Source: CAYLMG01 sp964493425 | GTDB taxonomy: Bacteria; Planctomycetota; Phycisphaerae; Sedimentisphaerales; Anaerobacaceae | Direction of reading: 5' to 3' | Length of the DNA: 64,000 nt | Assembly: GCA_964493425.1 (NCBI GenBank) | Contig: CAZBMW010000003.1 | Coordinates: 107,372-171,371 of the forward strand | Shown here: piece by piece, positions 9,046-17,515 of the stretch | Position numbering within the stretch: the stretch's first letter is position 1 | Layout: each line of letters begins with the position of its first letter | Position numbers and translations under genes: made by a program | The notes under the pieces: generated by a model | Told to the model about the DNA's origin: nothing | The model's input: only the letters and a program-made list of their open reading frames with translations | The model's database searches: none

Positions 9046-10011
9046 TTACTCTTCAATCAGTTGTTCCTTACCTTCGTTGAGCAGTAGCGAATCATCTCCG
9101 CTCTGCGGAACAGCAGTACCGTAAAAAGGTCTCGGCCTTGTCCCAATCTGAGGATTGGCTGAGTCAGATGCATACGTATATATGTTATCCTGATTAATCC
9201 CGCAATATGGCACAGTTTCCCAACTCGTGCTGCTGTCGTTGAATAATACATTTTGGCCTTCATACTTGTGGTTTGGGGAATTGCCCCATTTTTCTACCGT
9301 TGGGTCGTGGGGGTCGGTATATTCGTAAGGGGGTGTAGGCTCTTGAATTAATACTATGTAAGGATTCCGGTCTGCCATTACAGGTATACCTGGCTGGCGG
9401 CTTGTACTCAGTGAGTAATACATTTGTTCCGCTCTACAATATGGCATGTGGTAAGCGTAACTGTAATGCTTTGCGGGTGGATCCCCACTTTCATTCGGTG
9501 GTCCGCCGAAGTCCCATGCTAAGGTTATATCTTGTGTCTGGGTGAGGCGGTAGTTGGGAGCGTTCTGGTTGAGATAATCATTATAAAGGGAAAGCTCAAA
9601 TTCGACTGCTCCACTATCGCCGCCGCAAATAAATTCCTTTGGCGCGGCGTCCGCATACTTTATGAGATAGTAAAGACTCGCTCCTATTGTTGCATAAGAA
9701 GCACCAGAGGAGCTGGCTCCTTGATGAAAAGCTTCTATCTCGTCTCTGGCGTAAAAAAGCGGAAGGGGTTCATCTTCGTCTGTATCGACCCGCCATCGAG
9801 AAGTTTTGCCTCCGGCTCGGGGGTACTCCTCGTAATTGTCGTGGGCATAAGCTAAAAATGCCTTGTGCAGGCTGCTGAGGTTAGTGCTGCAGACAGCCCT
9901 TAAGGCCATCGCTCTTACCTTAGCCAGAGTCGGCATCAGGATAGACATGAGAAGTGCTATAATCGAAATAACTACCAATAGCTCAACTAGGGTGAAACCT
10001 TTTTTCTTCAT
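9046..10011 (-). CDS. Type II pseudopilin-like protein, paralogue of the 7406 gene
   Basis: The frame could open at 10044, but AAAGGAG lies eight bases before ATG 10011, and that start places KKKGFTLVELLVVISIIALL directly at the N-terminus as prepilin peptidase requires, giving 321 residues. A large extracytoplasmic domain follows, with AWDFGG and PPAKHYSYAYHMPY blocks shared with the neighbouring paralogue and a C-terminal NHKYEGQNVLFNDSS. It is downstream of the ECF sigma/anti-sigma pair in the same direction. A role in a pseudopilus or as a surface protein is inferred only from the leader. Confidence 0.88.
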   Translation of the reverse strand: MKKKGFTLVELLVVISIIALLMSILMPTLAKVRAMALRAVCSTNLSSLHKAFLAYAHDNYEEYPRAGGKTSRWRVDTDEDEPLPLFYARDEIEAFHQGASSSGASYATIGASLYYLIKYADAAPKEFICGGDSGAVEFELSLYNDYLNQNAPNYRLTQTQDITLAWDFGGPPNESGDPPAKHYSYAYHMPYCRAEQMYYSLSTSRQPGIPVMADRNPYIVLIQEPTPPYEYTDPHDPTVEKWGNSPNHKYEGQNVLFNDSSTSWETVPYCGINQDNIYTYASDSANPQIGTRPRPFYGTAVPQSGDDSLLLNEGKEQLIEE

Positions 10012-10122
10012 TTGTTTTTCTCCTTTCAATGCATTTTTTTTCATGGATTCAAACTTAAACCACTACAATCTAAAATATATATTTTATACAATTATCGCCG
10101 CTTCAAGGCGCTTAGTATAAGC

Positions 10123-10533
10123 TTATTTCATCGTTACAGCACAAATATCCATAAACCTTTCCAATTCCTGAAGCCAGCTCATTGCCCGAACACAGTTGAA
10201 TGTGACAAAAGCGATTACAGCGGCCGCAGAGGCTAATTTAACAATAGGATTGTCAATTATTGCTCTTATTGTCGTGAGAATACGGTCCTTAGCCGTAGAG
10301 CTGAAACAGCCGATTGCTTTTATAACCTCATCCTGTTGTCTGTCCAAATCCCTGCCAAATTCGTTAAAAAGACGGGTCAGTAATGCGTCTTCAGCCCTTA
10401 ATACCCGCTCAAATTCGGCGCAATCTTTGCACTGTTCTTTATGTTCTTGTATAGCATTAATCTCGCTGTCAGGCAAAGTTCCACTGATAAGCTCAGCGAT
10501 TTTATCTTTGAAATTATCACATTTGTCGCTCAT
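10123..10533 (-). CDS. Anti-sigma factor with zinc-finger (ZAS-like) N-terminus
   Basis: The 136-residue protein has an N-terminal EHKEQCKDC, the HxxxCxxC zinc-binding core of ZAS anti-sigma factors, and one membrane segment near residues 94-115 (IVKLASAAAVIAFVTFNCV). Only a short tail follows the membrane segment. Its ATG overlaps the stop of the sigma gene (TAATG), the usual coupling for a sigma/anti-sigma pair. It should hold the ECF factor at the membrane until a signal releases it. Confidence 0.82.
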   Translation of the reverse strand: MSDKCDNFKDKIAELISGTLPDSEINAIQEHKEQCKDCAEFERVLRAEDALLTRLFNEFGRDLDRQQDEVIKAIGCFSSTAKDRILTTIRAIIDNPIVKLASAAAVIAFVTFNCVRAMSWLQELERFMDICAVTMK

Positions 10534-11051
10534 TATTTCTCCCTTCCGGTCAACAATTTATGTAATTGTTTTCTCGCTTCTTTTATTCTGCTGCACACAC
10601 CTGAATGTGAAATATCGAACTTTTCTGCGATTTTTTTAGTGCTCTTGTTATCAAAGTAATACATTACCAATGGGAGCCTTAACTCCAGGGGCAGTTGTCT
10701 GATAGATTGGTGTATATCCTGGCTTTGGCTTGTTTTCCGGTTACTCTGCATCGTAAGCCCTGCCAAAATGGCCTTGACGTGTTTTTTTCTGCGCAACAAA
10801 TCGATACAAAGATTTTTTGCAATTTGCACAATCCACCAGCCGAAACGGTCTGCCTTATGCAATTTTCTAATTTTCAAAAATCCGGTCAGCATTGCATCCT
10901 GAGCAATATCTTCTGCATCATCAATATTTCCAAGTATCCCTAAACAAACCGCGAAGACGTCCCTGTAATACCTTTTAACAAGTCCGGCATAAGCCTCTTT
11001 CTGCCCTCGCTTTGCAGCAGTAACAAGTTTTTTGTCTGATCGCTCATCCAA
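10533..11051 (-). CDS. ECF-family RNA polymerase sigma factor
   Basis: The 172-residue protein has region 2 (residues about 20-85: YYRDVFAVCLGILGNIDDAE, DIAQDAMLTGF, WIVQIAKNLCIDLLRRKK) and region 4 (about 115-165: LPLELRLPLVMYYFDNKS, then the HTH KIAEKFDISHSGVCSRIKEA). It starts with TTG at 11051, with AAAGGG about nine bases upstream. It is followed by its anti-sigma factor and then two pseudopilin genes, which are candidate regulon members by position only. Confidence 0.92.
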   Translation of the reverse strand: MDERSDKKLVTAAKRGQKEAYAGLVKRYYRDVFAVCLGILGNIDDAEDIAQDAMLTGFLKIRKLHKADRFGWWIVQIAKNLCIDLLRRKKHVKAILAGLTMQSNRKTSQSQDIHQSIRQLPLELRLPLVMYYFDNKSTKKIAEKFDISHSGVCSRIKEARKQLHKLLTGREK

Positions 11052-11369
11052 AAAAGCGCCCTTTAACCACTGTTCTCATTAATAAAGACGAATGACCGAA
11101 CGCTTAAATCCAAAAAAGTGACTGTTTAACCTTTCAATATTTTCTACAAAAGGGGATTTCCGGCGGATAACCGGTTATAAAAATAAGGTTTAACTATAGT
11201 AAAATTAAAGCATCTCATCTGAAACACATATTTAAATAGTGAAGCCTAACATGTAGAATGCTTTTTGTCAAACTAAATTCGGCTTAAATTCGGCTAGAGG
11301 CTTGAAAAGTGTTGCTTTTAATCTTATAAGCAAGGTTTTTGGTAACCCGAGTCGGGAAAAGCTCGAATT

Positions 11370-11583
11370 ATGGTTAGTAAAGAATTAGTCGAGACTACAA
11401 AAAAAGCTTTTAGAGCACAATCAGTAGCATCTTTTGATGTTTTGGGATGGATTAAATGAGAATCAGAAACAAAAGCTGCTGGAGGAAGTCGGGCGATTAG
11501 ACCTTTCAAAAATCGACCGATGGGTGGAAGAATATGTAAAAAAACAAAACCGACAGGATTGCCGAGATAAAAGCCGGCGATAA
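11370..11583 (+). pseudogene. Decayed N-terminal remnant of a UDP-sugar pyrophosphorylase-like gene
   Basis: From 11404 one frame reads KLLEHNQ-stop-HLLMFWDGLNENQK and then LLEEVGRLDLSKIDRWVEEY up to a stop at 11581. This resembles the N-terminal helical segment of UDPGP/UAP1-type uridylyltransferases (xEHLLRFWDxLxxxQ..LLxQIxxLD). It has an internal TAG, and a possible start ATG at 11370 lies in another frame. Nothing of the catalytic domain follows. The identification rests on this short stretch only. Confidence 0.4.
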
Positions 11584-11602
11584 AATATGTATCGGCTGAG
11601 TT

Positions 11603-12652
11603 TTATATAATCAGCATCGCGTCACCGTAAGAATAAAAGCGATAACGCTTTTTTATGGCGTAACGATAAGCAGCAAGTATTTTATCCAGACCGGCAAAGG
11701 CGGCTGTTAGGGCAAGCAGTGTTGAGCGGGGCAGATGGAAATTTGTCACCATTGCATCAGTTACTTTGAATTTATATCCGGGTTTTATGAACAAGTCCGT
11801 CATTCCGCTAAAAGGGCGCACCTTCGAGCCGGCGCTTACGGTCTCCAGGACACGAACACTGGTTGTACCAACCGCGATTATTCTGCCGCCTCTTTCTTTT
11901 GTCTTATTTATGATCTCCGAATTCTTTGAATCTATACTGAATTTCTCTTTATGAATTTTGTGTTCTTGGAGATTTTCAGCAGCTATCGGCTTGAACGTCC
12001 CTGCGGACACGTGCAGGGTAATATACGCGAAGATTATGCCTTCGTTTCTCAATTTCGCGATAAGCTTTTTAGTAAAGTGCAGCCCCGCAGTCGGAGCTGC
12101 CACTGCACCTGCCTTTTTAGCATAGACGGTTTGATACCTCCTCCTGTCGGCCTGTGCTTGGCTGAGGTCTTTGCCGCGTTTTATATAGGGCGGCAGAGGT
12201 GGAAAACCTATTGTTTCAAGGATGGTTTCGGTCTTTTGACTGCTTTTAACACTGAGCAGGCATTTACCATCCTGTTTTTTCCCGAGCAGGACAGCTTCTA
12301 TTGTCCTGTCGCCTTGTTTGCTTTCAAGATATATCTGCTCTTTCGCCTTTATTCTTCGAGCGCCCTTTAACATAACCTCCCATACGCCGTCCCCGGCCTG
12401 CTGCAGAAAAAGACCTTCAAGCTCACCGCCCGTAGAGCGCCGCGCAAAGAAACGGGCAGGTAGTACTTTTGTATTATTAAATACAAGACAGTCACCAGCC
12501 GAAAGGAATTTACCAATATCGCTGAAGACATAGTCTTTGAGCTTACCGCTCAAGCGGTCTAAAACCAGCAGGCGTGATTTGCTTCGAATGCTACAAGGCT
12601 GCTGAGCAATAAGTTCTCGGGGTAAACTGTAATCGAGCAGTTCAGTTTTCAT
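11603..12652 (-). CDS. queA: S-adenosylmethionine:tRNA ribosyltransferase-isomerase
   Basis: QueA transfers the ribosyl group of SAM to 7-aminomethyl-deazaguanine in tRNA to form epoxyqueuosine. The frame extends to 12715, but the family begins MKTELLDYSLPRELIAQQP, which fixes the start at ATG 12652 and gives the usual 349 residues. Family blocks KVLPARFFARR, AAPTAGLHFT, LHVSAGTFKPI, TNFHLPRSTLL and the C-terminal YRFYSYGDAMLI are all present. It is monocistronic here. No tgt or yajC gene is in the window. Confidence 0.96.
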   Translation of the reverse strand: MKTELLDYSLPRELIAQQPCSIRSKSRLLVLDRLSGKLKDYVFSDIGKFLSAGDCLVFNNTKVLPARFFARRSTGGELEGLFLQQAGDGVWEVMLKGARRIKAKEQIYLESKQGDRTIEAVLLGKKQDGKCLLSVKSSQKTETILETIGFPPLPPYIKRGKDLSQAQADRRRYQTVYAKKAGAVAAPTAGLHFTKKLIAKLRNEGIIFAYITLHVSAGTFKPIAAENLQEHKIHKEKFSIDSKNSEIINKTKERGGRIIAVGTTSVRVLETVSAGSKVRPFSGMTDLFIKPGYKFKVTDAMVTNFHLPRSTLLALTAAFAGLDKILAAYRYAIKKRYRFYSYGDAMLII

Positions 12653-12825
12653 AAGCAAAAGGTTATCAGACCATCGGAAAAATGACAAAAAAATTTTCAG
12701 CCGATAATAAGCCAATCAGAAGGATTATCCCGTAGCACTCAAATTAGTCACCAAGCCTGTAAAGATTACCGACGATATGCAAAAAAACAGAGAACTGTTA
12801 AAATTAATTTCATAGGGGCAGGGAA

Positions 12826-13023
12826 ATGGCGTCAAAAGAATATTTTGAACAGGCGGCCACTTCAATCGCGGCATTAGACAGAAAAGAGCTTGAAAAAAGA
12901 ATCAAAGGCTTCAAAGGCAGATTCAAACTCGACTTCAGCGATGATTATCTCAATAATCTGTCAGTTGACAGACTCAGGCACGTTCTTCTTGCTGCTTTAA
13001 TAAATGCCGGCCCCCACAATTAG
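12826..13023 (+). CDS. Small conserved-looking protein, unknown
   Basis: A 65-residue frame with a purine-rich ribosome site (GGGGCAGGGA) just before ATG 12826. The protein is charged and helical (DRKELEKRIKGFKGRFKLDF, VDRLRHVLLAALINAG), without signal peptide or cysteines. Spacing, codon use and ribosome site suggest it is real. I do not recognise a family. Confidence 0.6.
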   Translation: MASKEYFEQAATSIAALDRKELEKRIKGFKGRFKLDFSDDYLNNLSVDRLRHVLLAALINAGPHN

Positions 13024-13110
13024 TTACACTATAGCTTTTTTGTAATGCCAAACCGGACTAAAAGCCACCAGCAGCTAAACAGTAATGCTATAACCTATAT
13101 TATAAAATCC

Positions 13111-13139
13111 TTGCGAAAAATAAATTTTTAGATTACAAT
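13111..13139 (+). promoter_or_regulatory. Promoter for the M1 aminopeptidase gene
   Basis: TTGCGA at 13111-13116 and TACAAT at 13134-13139 with a 17-base spacer. The leader then contains a small inverted repeat, CGGCT...AGCCG, near 13166-13192. Confidence 0.45.
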
Positions 13140-13225
13140 GCTTTAGTTTATTTAATCCGGAGGAGCGGCTGAGCTCTAAATAAAAGAGCCGTTTCGCTTT
13201 AGACTTGCAATAAAAGGGGATAACT

Positions 13226-15967
13226 ATGGTGAGGTCACTTTTCAACCGGGGGGAAATAGCATTAATTTGTCTGATTGTATCAATCTCGATGGGCACCGCT
13301 GTGGGCGGCGGTTTTTTCGATAGCGTCGATGAAGCAACCTCTAATGAACGCAAATACGCACCTGACAGAAAGGTGGACATACTGCATATCATAATTGATG
13401 TAGCGCCCGATTTTAATCAGCGTACCATTGACGGCATTACAACAATCAAATTTGCTCCCATTGCAAAACCCCTTTATGAGCTTAGGCTCGATGCATATGA
13501 TTTGCTTGTATCATCCGTTGAATCCAACGCGAAAATCGCCGGGTACGATGTCACCGAAGAGGATATTACCATCACATTTGCCTCTGCCGTGGAACCGGCA
13601 GATGTAACAACCGTTACCATTGCCTACCACGCCGAACCTGAGGACGGCTTTTTTTTCAGAACGCCTGAGCTGGGTTATAAGGCTAAAGATATTCACCTGT
13701 TCACGCAGGGTGAATCGCATTCTCATCGTTACTGGTTTCCGAGCTACGATTACCCGAACGAACATTCAACCTCGGAGGTTATCTGCCATGTCCCCGGCGA
13801 TATGACTGTGCTTGCGAACGGCCGGCTTGTATCAGAGGTAATTGATAGCAACACAGGCCTGAAAACGGTCCGCTGGATGCAGGAAAAGCCGCATGTAAAT
13901 TACCTTATTGCTCTTGTCGCAGGCAAATTCGAAAAGGTCGAATCCGAGCACAAAGATATTCCACTTGCCTTTTATACCACGCCATCCAACATCGAATACG
14001 CACAAAACTCTTTCCGGGAAACGGCGGATATTATGGACTTTTATGAGAAAGAGATTGGCGTTGACTTTCCGTGGTGCAAATATTACCAAGTTTGTGTTGC
14101 GGATTTCGTAGCTGGCGGGATGGAGAATACATCTCTTACAATATTGACAGAGGGCACCTTGTTTTCGGATGATTTTGAAAATATACGTTCGAGCCGTGGG
14201 CTTAATTCACATGAGATGGCCCATCAATGGTTCGGAGATTATGTTACCTGCAAGGACTGGAGCCAACTGTGGCTCAATGAAGGTTTTGCGACATACTACG
14301 AGAAGCTGCACGACGGACATCAAAACGGCAGGGACCAGATGCTATACAATTTGTACAACACTGCCGAGCCTATATTAAGCCAAACGGAGGAACAACGGCC
14401 TATAGTGTATAAAGAGTATTCAGACGAAGGTGAGCAGTTCGATTATAGAAATTACAACAAGGGATGCTGGGTGTTGCATATGCTTCGCAACAGGCTCGGC
14501 AAGGATTTATACCGCAGATGCATCAAAACCTACCTTGAGAGGTTCGCGTTTGGTAGTACGGTAACCGAGGATTTGGTCTCGGTAATTGAGGAGCTTTCCG
14601 GCGGAAGCTACGAGAGGTTCTTCGACGAATGGGTCAGGCAAGGACGTTTCCCGGAATTAAAGATAGGTTACTCCTGGTCGGAAAAAGATAAACTTGCCAA
14701 AGTCTCCGTGACACAGACACAAGAACCGGTAAACAACGTAAAAATTTATCATTTCCCGGCTACACTTCGGTTTGTTGTTGACGGGCAAAAAATCGATAAA
14801 GAAATAGAGGTCGATTCCAAAGAGCACGATTTTTATTTCCCTCTGCCGGCAAAACCTGAAATCGTACGTTTCGACCCCGAGTACACACTGCTTGCCAAAA
14901 TTGAGTTCGATAAACCACGAGAGATGTTATACACCCAGCTTGCGGATGCCAATGATGTCATCGGACGTATACTGGCAATCAAGCAGCTTGAGAAAAAGAC
15001 AGACAAAACCACCATAGAGAAACTAAAACGCGCATTGAATAACGACCCGTTCTACGGTGTAAGAATCAAGGCCTGCGATGCCCTTGTTGAGATGAAAGAC
15101 GAAGATGCTGCTTTTAAGGTTTTGTGCGAGTCAATTGAACAGCCTGACGCAAGAGTGCGCCAGACTGTTATAAGAGGTATCTGTTCGGTGTACGGCAGAG
15201 AAAGTCACGAGATTATTCTTGATGTTCTCGAAACGGAGAAAAATCCCGACATCAAAGCGAATTGCCTTCGCGGCCTTGCTCTTTACAGAGATGACCGAAC
15301 AAAACAAATAATGAAAGACTACCTGAAGTCTGAATCATTTAAAAATCTTTTGGTCGACGCTGCGATGGATGGAATTCGCAATCTCGACGACCCGTACTTT
15401 ATAGATGAACTGCAGGAAACAATAGAAACTCGCATTGGTGAGCTTGAGACAAGAACAATTGGAAGCGGCCTTAACACACTTGCATATATAGCACGCGAAG
15501 AAGAGGACACAGGTGAGGTACGGGAATTTCTAACTGGATACGTAAGTCACAAAAATCCGCGGATCCAGGCCGCTGCCCTGAGAGCTCTCGGCACACTCGG
15601 CGATGTGAAGGCAAGGGCGCTTCTGGAATCCTTTGTACCGCGTGATGAGATGCCCGGCGTTGTTCCCCGAAGAAGAAGATTCAACAGGCCGGCTTGGGCT
15701 GCGAAGAATGCTCTCGATAAGCTCAACAAAGAACAGAAGTTCGCACCTGACGAGGTGATAGAGCTGCGTGAAAAAATCGATGAGCTGGAAAAGCAAACCG
15801 AAAAGACGAGAGAAGAGCTTGAGGATTTGAAAAAGAAGTTCGAAGCCCAGCAAATGCCAAGCGATTCTAATGATATATCTACTCCTGCTGACTCAAATGA
15901 GCTGCCAACAGAGGAATGCCGCGAGATGCTGCTCGATGTTAATCAGCCGACAGATGTAAACAATTAA
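13226..15967 (+). CDS. M1-family zinc aminopeptidase with HEAT-like repeats and coiled-coil tail
   Basis: The 913-residue exported protein has a signal peptide, an N-terminal beta domain, and the gluzincin site: GGMENTSLTIL (exopeptidase motif), HEMAHQWFGDY (HExxH) and the downstream Glu in LWLNEGFATYYE. After about residue 560 come alpha-helical HEAT-like repeats (IKACDALVEMKDEDAAFKVL, IQAAALRALGTLGDVKARAL). A coiled coil follows (EKIDELEKQTEKTREELEDL), then an acidic Ser/Asp/Asn-rich tail. The family removes N-terminal residues from peptides. AAAGGGG precedes ATG 13226. Confidence 0.93.
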   Translation: MVRSLFNRGEIALICLIVSISMGTAVGGGFFDSVDEATSNERKYAPDRKVDILHIIIDVAPDFNQRTIDGITTIKFAPIAKPLYELRLDAYDLLVSSVESNAKIAGYDVTEEDITITFASAVEPADVTTVTIAYHAEPEDGFFFRTPELGYKAKDIHLFTQGESHSHRYWFPSYDYPNEHSTSEVICHVPGDMTVLANGRLVSEVIDSNTGLKTVRWMQEKPHVNYLIALVAGKFEKVESEHKDIPLAFYTTPSNIEYAQNSFRETADIMDFYEKEIGVDFPWCKYYQVCVADFVAGGMENTSLTILTEGTLFSDDFENIRSSRGLNSHEMAHQWFGDYVTCKDWSQLWLNEGFATYYEKLHDGHQNGRDQMLYNLYNTAEPILSQTEEQRPIVYKEYSDEGEQFDYRNYNKGCWVLHMLRNRLGKDLYRRCIKTYLERFAFGSTVTEDLVSVIEELSGGSYERFFDEWVRQGRFPELKIGYSWSEKDKLAKVSVTQTQEPVNNVKIYHFPATLRFVVDGQKIDKEIEVDSKEHDFYFPLPAKPEIVRFDPEYTLLAKIEFDKPREMLYTQLADANDVIGRILAIKQLEKKTDKTTIEKLKRALNNDPFYGVRIKACDALVEMKDEDAAFKVLCESIEQPDARVRQTVIRGICSVYGRESHEIILDVLETEKNPDIKANCLRGLALYRDDRTKQIMKDYLKSESFKNLLVDAAMDGIRNLDDPYFIDELQETIETRIGELETRTIGSGLNTLAYIAREEEDTGEVREFLTGYVSHKNPRIQAAALRALGTLGDVKARALLESFVPRDEMPGVVPRRRRFNRPAWAAKNALDKLNKEQKFAPDEVIELREKIDELEKQTEKTREELEDLKKKFEAQQMPSDSNDISTPADSNELPTEECREMLLDVNQPTDVNN

Positions 15968-16019
15968 TCGGGCGAGCTGTGAGGCTACATTATAAGCGGC
16001 GGCGTAAAATCGTTTTCAC

Positions 16020-16092
<73 letters not shown>

Positions 16093-16156
16093 TTCTGCGA
16101 AGACAGATGTTATCAAATCCGGCTTTGCATATCAAAGAGAAATTTAATCTTAAAGG

Positions 16157-16205
16157 CCATACATTTGCAAAAAATATGGCAAAATCTAAAAGATTGGATA
16201 TAATT
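16157..16205 (+). promoter_or_regulatory. Possible promoter with inverted-repeat operator for the PLP enzyme gene
   Basis: TATAAT lies at 16200-16205 with only a weak -35 (TGGCAA, 16178-16183). The inverted repeat GCCATA...TATGGC at 16157-16180 overlaps the -35 region and could bind a repressor. Prediction only. Confidence 0.35.
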
Positions 16206-16256
16206 TATCGTTCCGCGTAACAACCTGCTTTAGCTGCTGTTTTAGGAGTGAAATAA

Positions 16257-17402
16257 ATGAGGAATAGAGACCATCTTACGCCTTACGGCAATAAACCGAT
16301 GGTTACCCCCATCGTATCAGCGGTAAATTATGAGTATGTTTCCTTCGAAATCCTGCGGCAGATTACCGACGGCGAGATAGACGGCTACACTTATCACCGC
16401 GACGACAATCCTACTGTCCGTGCGGTAGAGAAAGAAGTAGCCCTGATGGAGAAGTGCCCTGATTGCGTTATCACGACGACGGGGATGGCGGCCCTTACGA
16501 TGATTTTCCTGACGTATCTGAAAGCCGGTGATAACCTGATAACTTTTCACGATGTATATGGCGCCAACTATAAGGTCGGCCTTATTCTTGAAAGGTTCGG
16601 CGTTGAGGTTACTTGGCTCGACGCAGCCGAACCCGAAAAAGTAGCGGAAAACGTAAAGGAAAACACTCGAATGATTTTTTGTGAGACACCCAGTAACCCG
16701 CTGGTCAAGATTGTTGATATAGAATACCTGCGTCGCCAAGCTGACCGTGTCGGCGCGATACTTGTCATCGACAACACATTTGCTACTCCTTATCATCAAC
16801 TGCCGCTTGAACTTGGAGCCGATTTGGTTGTGCACAGCGCTACCAAGGGTCTCGGGGGGCACAACGACCTGATGGCAGGCGCAATCGCCTGCTCGACAAA
16901 GCAATATTATGACGAGCTTTGGTTCACGCGTCAGGCGATAGGAACCACACTCGATGCATTCTCTGCGTCCCTTTTGGAAAGAGGCTTAAAAACTTTTGTG
17001 GTACGCGCGGCTAAAATGTCTGAAAACGCAATGGCAATCGCAGAGTTTCTGGCGGGCCATCCGAAAATTACCAGAATCTACTATCCGGGCCTGCCGGATG
17101 ATCCCGGTCATAAAATAGCCTGCAAGCAGATGGAAAAAGGATTCGGAGGAGTTTTGGCTTTTGACGTGGGAAAGACTCAGGATGAAGCTAAAAGGTTTGT
17201 CGAGAAGCTAAATGTTATTTATCACGCTGTAAGTCTCGGCTGTACGGAAACTTTGGTGTGCCTACCGGTGCTGACGACCATGCTCTATCTGCCTGAGGAA
17301 CGAAGGACAATTTTTGGTGTCAGGCCGAACACGGTTCGATTGTCAGCCGGAATCGGCGATACCAATGAGCTTATTGACGATTTAAAACAGGCGCTTGAAT
17401 AA
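16257..17402 (+). CDS. Cys/Met-metabolism PLP enzyme (cystathionine gamma-synthase/lyase type)
   Basis: The 381-residue protein is a full-length trans-sulfuration fold-type-I enzyme. VVHSATKGLGGHND contains the PLP-binding lysine. ITTTGMAALTMIFL binds phosphate, CETPSNPLVKIVDIEYL is the conserved substrate-site block and VIDNTFATPYHQLPLELGAD holds the ring-binding Asp. Cystathionine gamma-synthase, beta- or gamma-lyase and methionine gamma-lyase cannot be told apart from this sequence alone. It stands alone in front of the SMP-30 fusion gene, 113 bases apart. Confidence 0.92.
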   Translation: MRNRDHLTPYGNKPMVTPIVSAVNYEYVSFEILRQITDGEIDGYTYHRDDNPTVRAVEKEVALMEKCPDCVITTTGMAALTMIFLTYLKAGDNLITFHDVYGANYKVGLILERFGVEVTWLDAAEPEKVAENVKENTRMIFCETPSNPLVKIVDIEYLRRQADRVGAILVIDNTFATPYHQLPLELGADLVVHSATKGLGGHNDLMAGAIACSTKQYYDELWFTRQAIGTTLDAFSASLLERGLKTFVVRAAKMSENAMAIAEFLAGHPKITRIYYPGLPDDPGHKIACKQMEKGFGGVLAFDVGKTQDEAKRFVEKLNVIYHAVSLGCTETLVCLPVLTTMLYLPEERRTIFGVRPNTVRLSAGIGDTNELIDDLKQALE

Positions 17403-17515
17403 TCAGAGTTTGAGTTGATTGCCTTGATTTCTTGTTCTTTAAATATTATACGTTCAGGATGTAAGAGCCGGGGGCTTTTTAACTCAGTACGCATAAAAAA
17501 GAAAAGGGGGCTCAA

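Noticed and set aside
11052..11602. preQ1 riboswitch associated with queA
   Set aside because: This region is downstream of queA, and the short region upstream (12653-12825) shows no preQ1-like pseudoknot.
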